A stretch of 46,435 nt of DNA, from contig CALINO010000005.1 in the NCBI GenBank assembly GCA_938045295.1, positions 1-46,435 on the forward strand, in the 5' to 3' direction. How positions within the stretch are numbered: position 1 is the first letter of the stretch; the number at the start of each line of letters is the position of its first letter. Both the position numbers and the translations under genes were made by a program. A model generated the notes under the pieces. The model made no database searches. It saw only the letters and a program-made list of their open reading frames with translations, and was not told the origin of the DNA. Shown here one piece after another: positions 46,394-46,435 of the stretch. This stretch comes from an uncultured Arenicella sp. (GTDB lineage: Bacteria > Pseudomonadota > Gammaproteobacteria > Arenicellales > Arenicellaceae).

Positions 46394-46435
46394 TTAAATG
46401 GCTGGCCAAGCCAATACCGTTAACGGTCATCAGCA
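46375..46435 (+). CDS. Start of a further gene, possibly an NtrY-like sensor kinase (partial)
   Basis: ATG 46375 opens a frame (MAIRQVIKWLAKPIPLTVIS) with no stop to the window edge. It overlaps the end of the DUF4390 gene by 19 bases and has a purine-rich GGGTGGGG upstream. The N-terminus is basic then hydrophobic, as expected before a first membrane helix. The NtrY guess rests only on the usual order rsmB-DUF4390-ntrY-ntrX; 20 codons cannot prove it. Confidence 0.4.
   Translation, partial: MAIRQVIKWLAKPIPLTVIS

Overview
The window is chromosomal DNA of a Gammaproteobacterium, probably marine and free-living. The evidence is the gene content: PilMNOPQ type IV pilus genes divergent from a class A PBP, GltBD next to HemE, YbbA-YbbP divergent from TesA, and Smg-DprA-LysM next to Def-Fmt-RsmB, plus two tandem TIGR01782-type TonB receptors. 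I cannot name the genus. Coding density is high. I saw no tRNA, rRNA, insertion sequence, prophage or CRISPR array.

Layout. (1) 1-3495: two tandem TonB-dependent receptor paralogues on the minus strand; the first is cut by the window edge. (2) 3888-14965: a mixed block with a MOSC protein, DusC, a secreted very acidic beta-solenoid protein, Tex, a secreted S8 protease, a secreted S1/P1-nuclease or zinc-phospholipase-like protein, a CFA-synthase-family methyltransferase, a YceI lipoprotein and a DUF1415 protein. (3) 15006-19686: the YbbP/YbbA transporter divergent from TesA, which is followed by a glutathione transferase. (4) 19690-33413: a long minus-strand run pilM-N-O-P-Q, aroK, gltB-gltD, hemE and a small tyrosine-phosphatase-like gene. 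(5) 33570-36272: mrcA, divergent from pilM and convergent with topA. (6) 36409-42501: topA, smg, dprA and a LysM protein on the minus strand. (7) 42963 to the end: def, fmt, rsmB, a DUF4390 gene and the first codons of a further gene on the plus strand.

How they work together. PilMNOP form the inner-membrane and periplasmic alignment complex and PilQ the outer-membrane pore of type IV pili. GltB and GltD form NADPH glutamate synthase. TesA, YbbA and YbbP keep their E. coli arrangement. Def, Fmt and RsmB act on initiator formyl-methionine and on 16S rRNA. The secreted proteins, the TonB receptors and the pili suit a surface-associated or polymer-scavenging life.

Most of the window is conserved housekeeping DNA, and I did not find a clear new multi-gene system. 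The most interesting observations are: the acidic 27-residue-repeat secreted protein (5873-7141); the absence of aroB and the SPOR-domain gene from an otherwise conserved hemE-gltDB-...-aroK-pil-ponA cluster, leaving a 441-bp gene-free leader with promoter-like sites and a palindrome; an S1/P1-like enzyme with an altered zinc site; and several short repeat or hairpin motifs in regulatory gaps.
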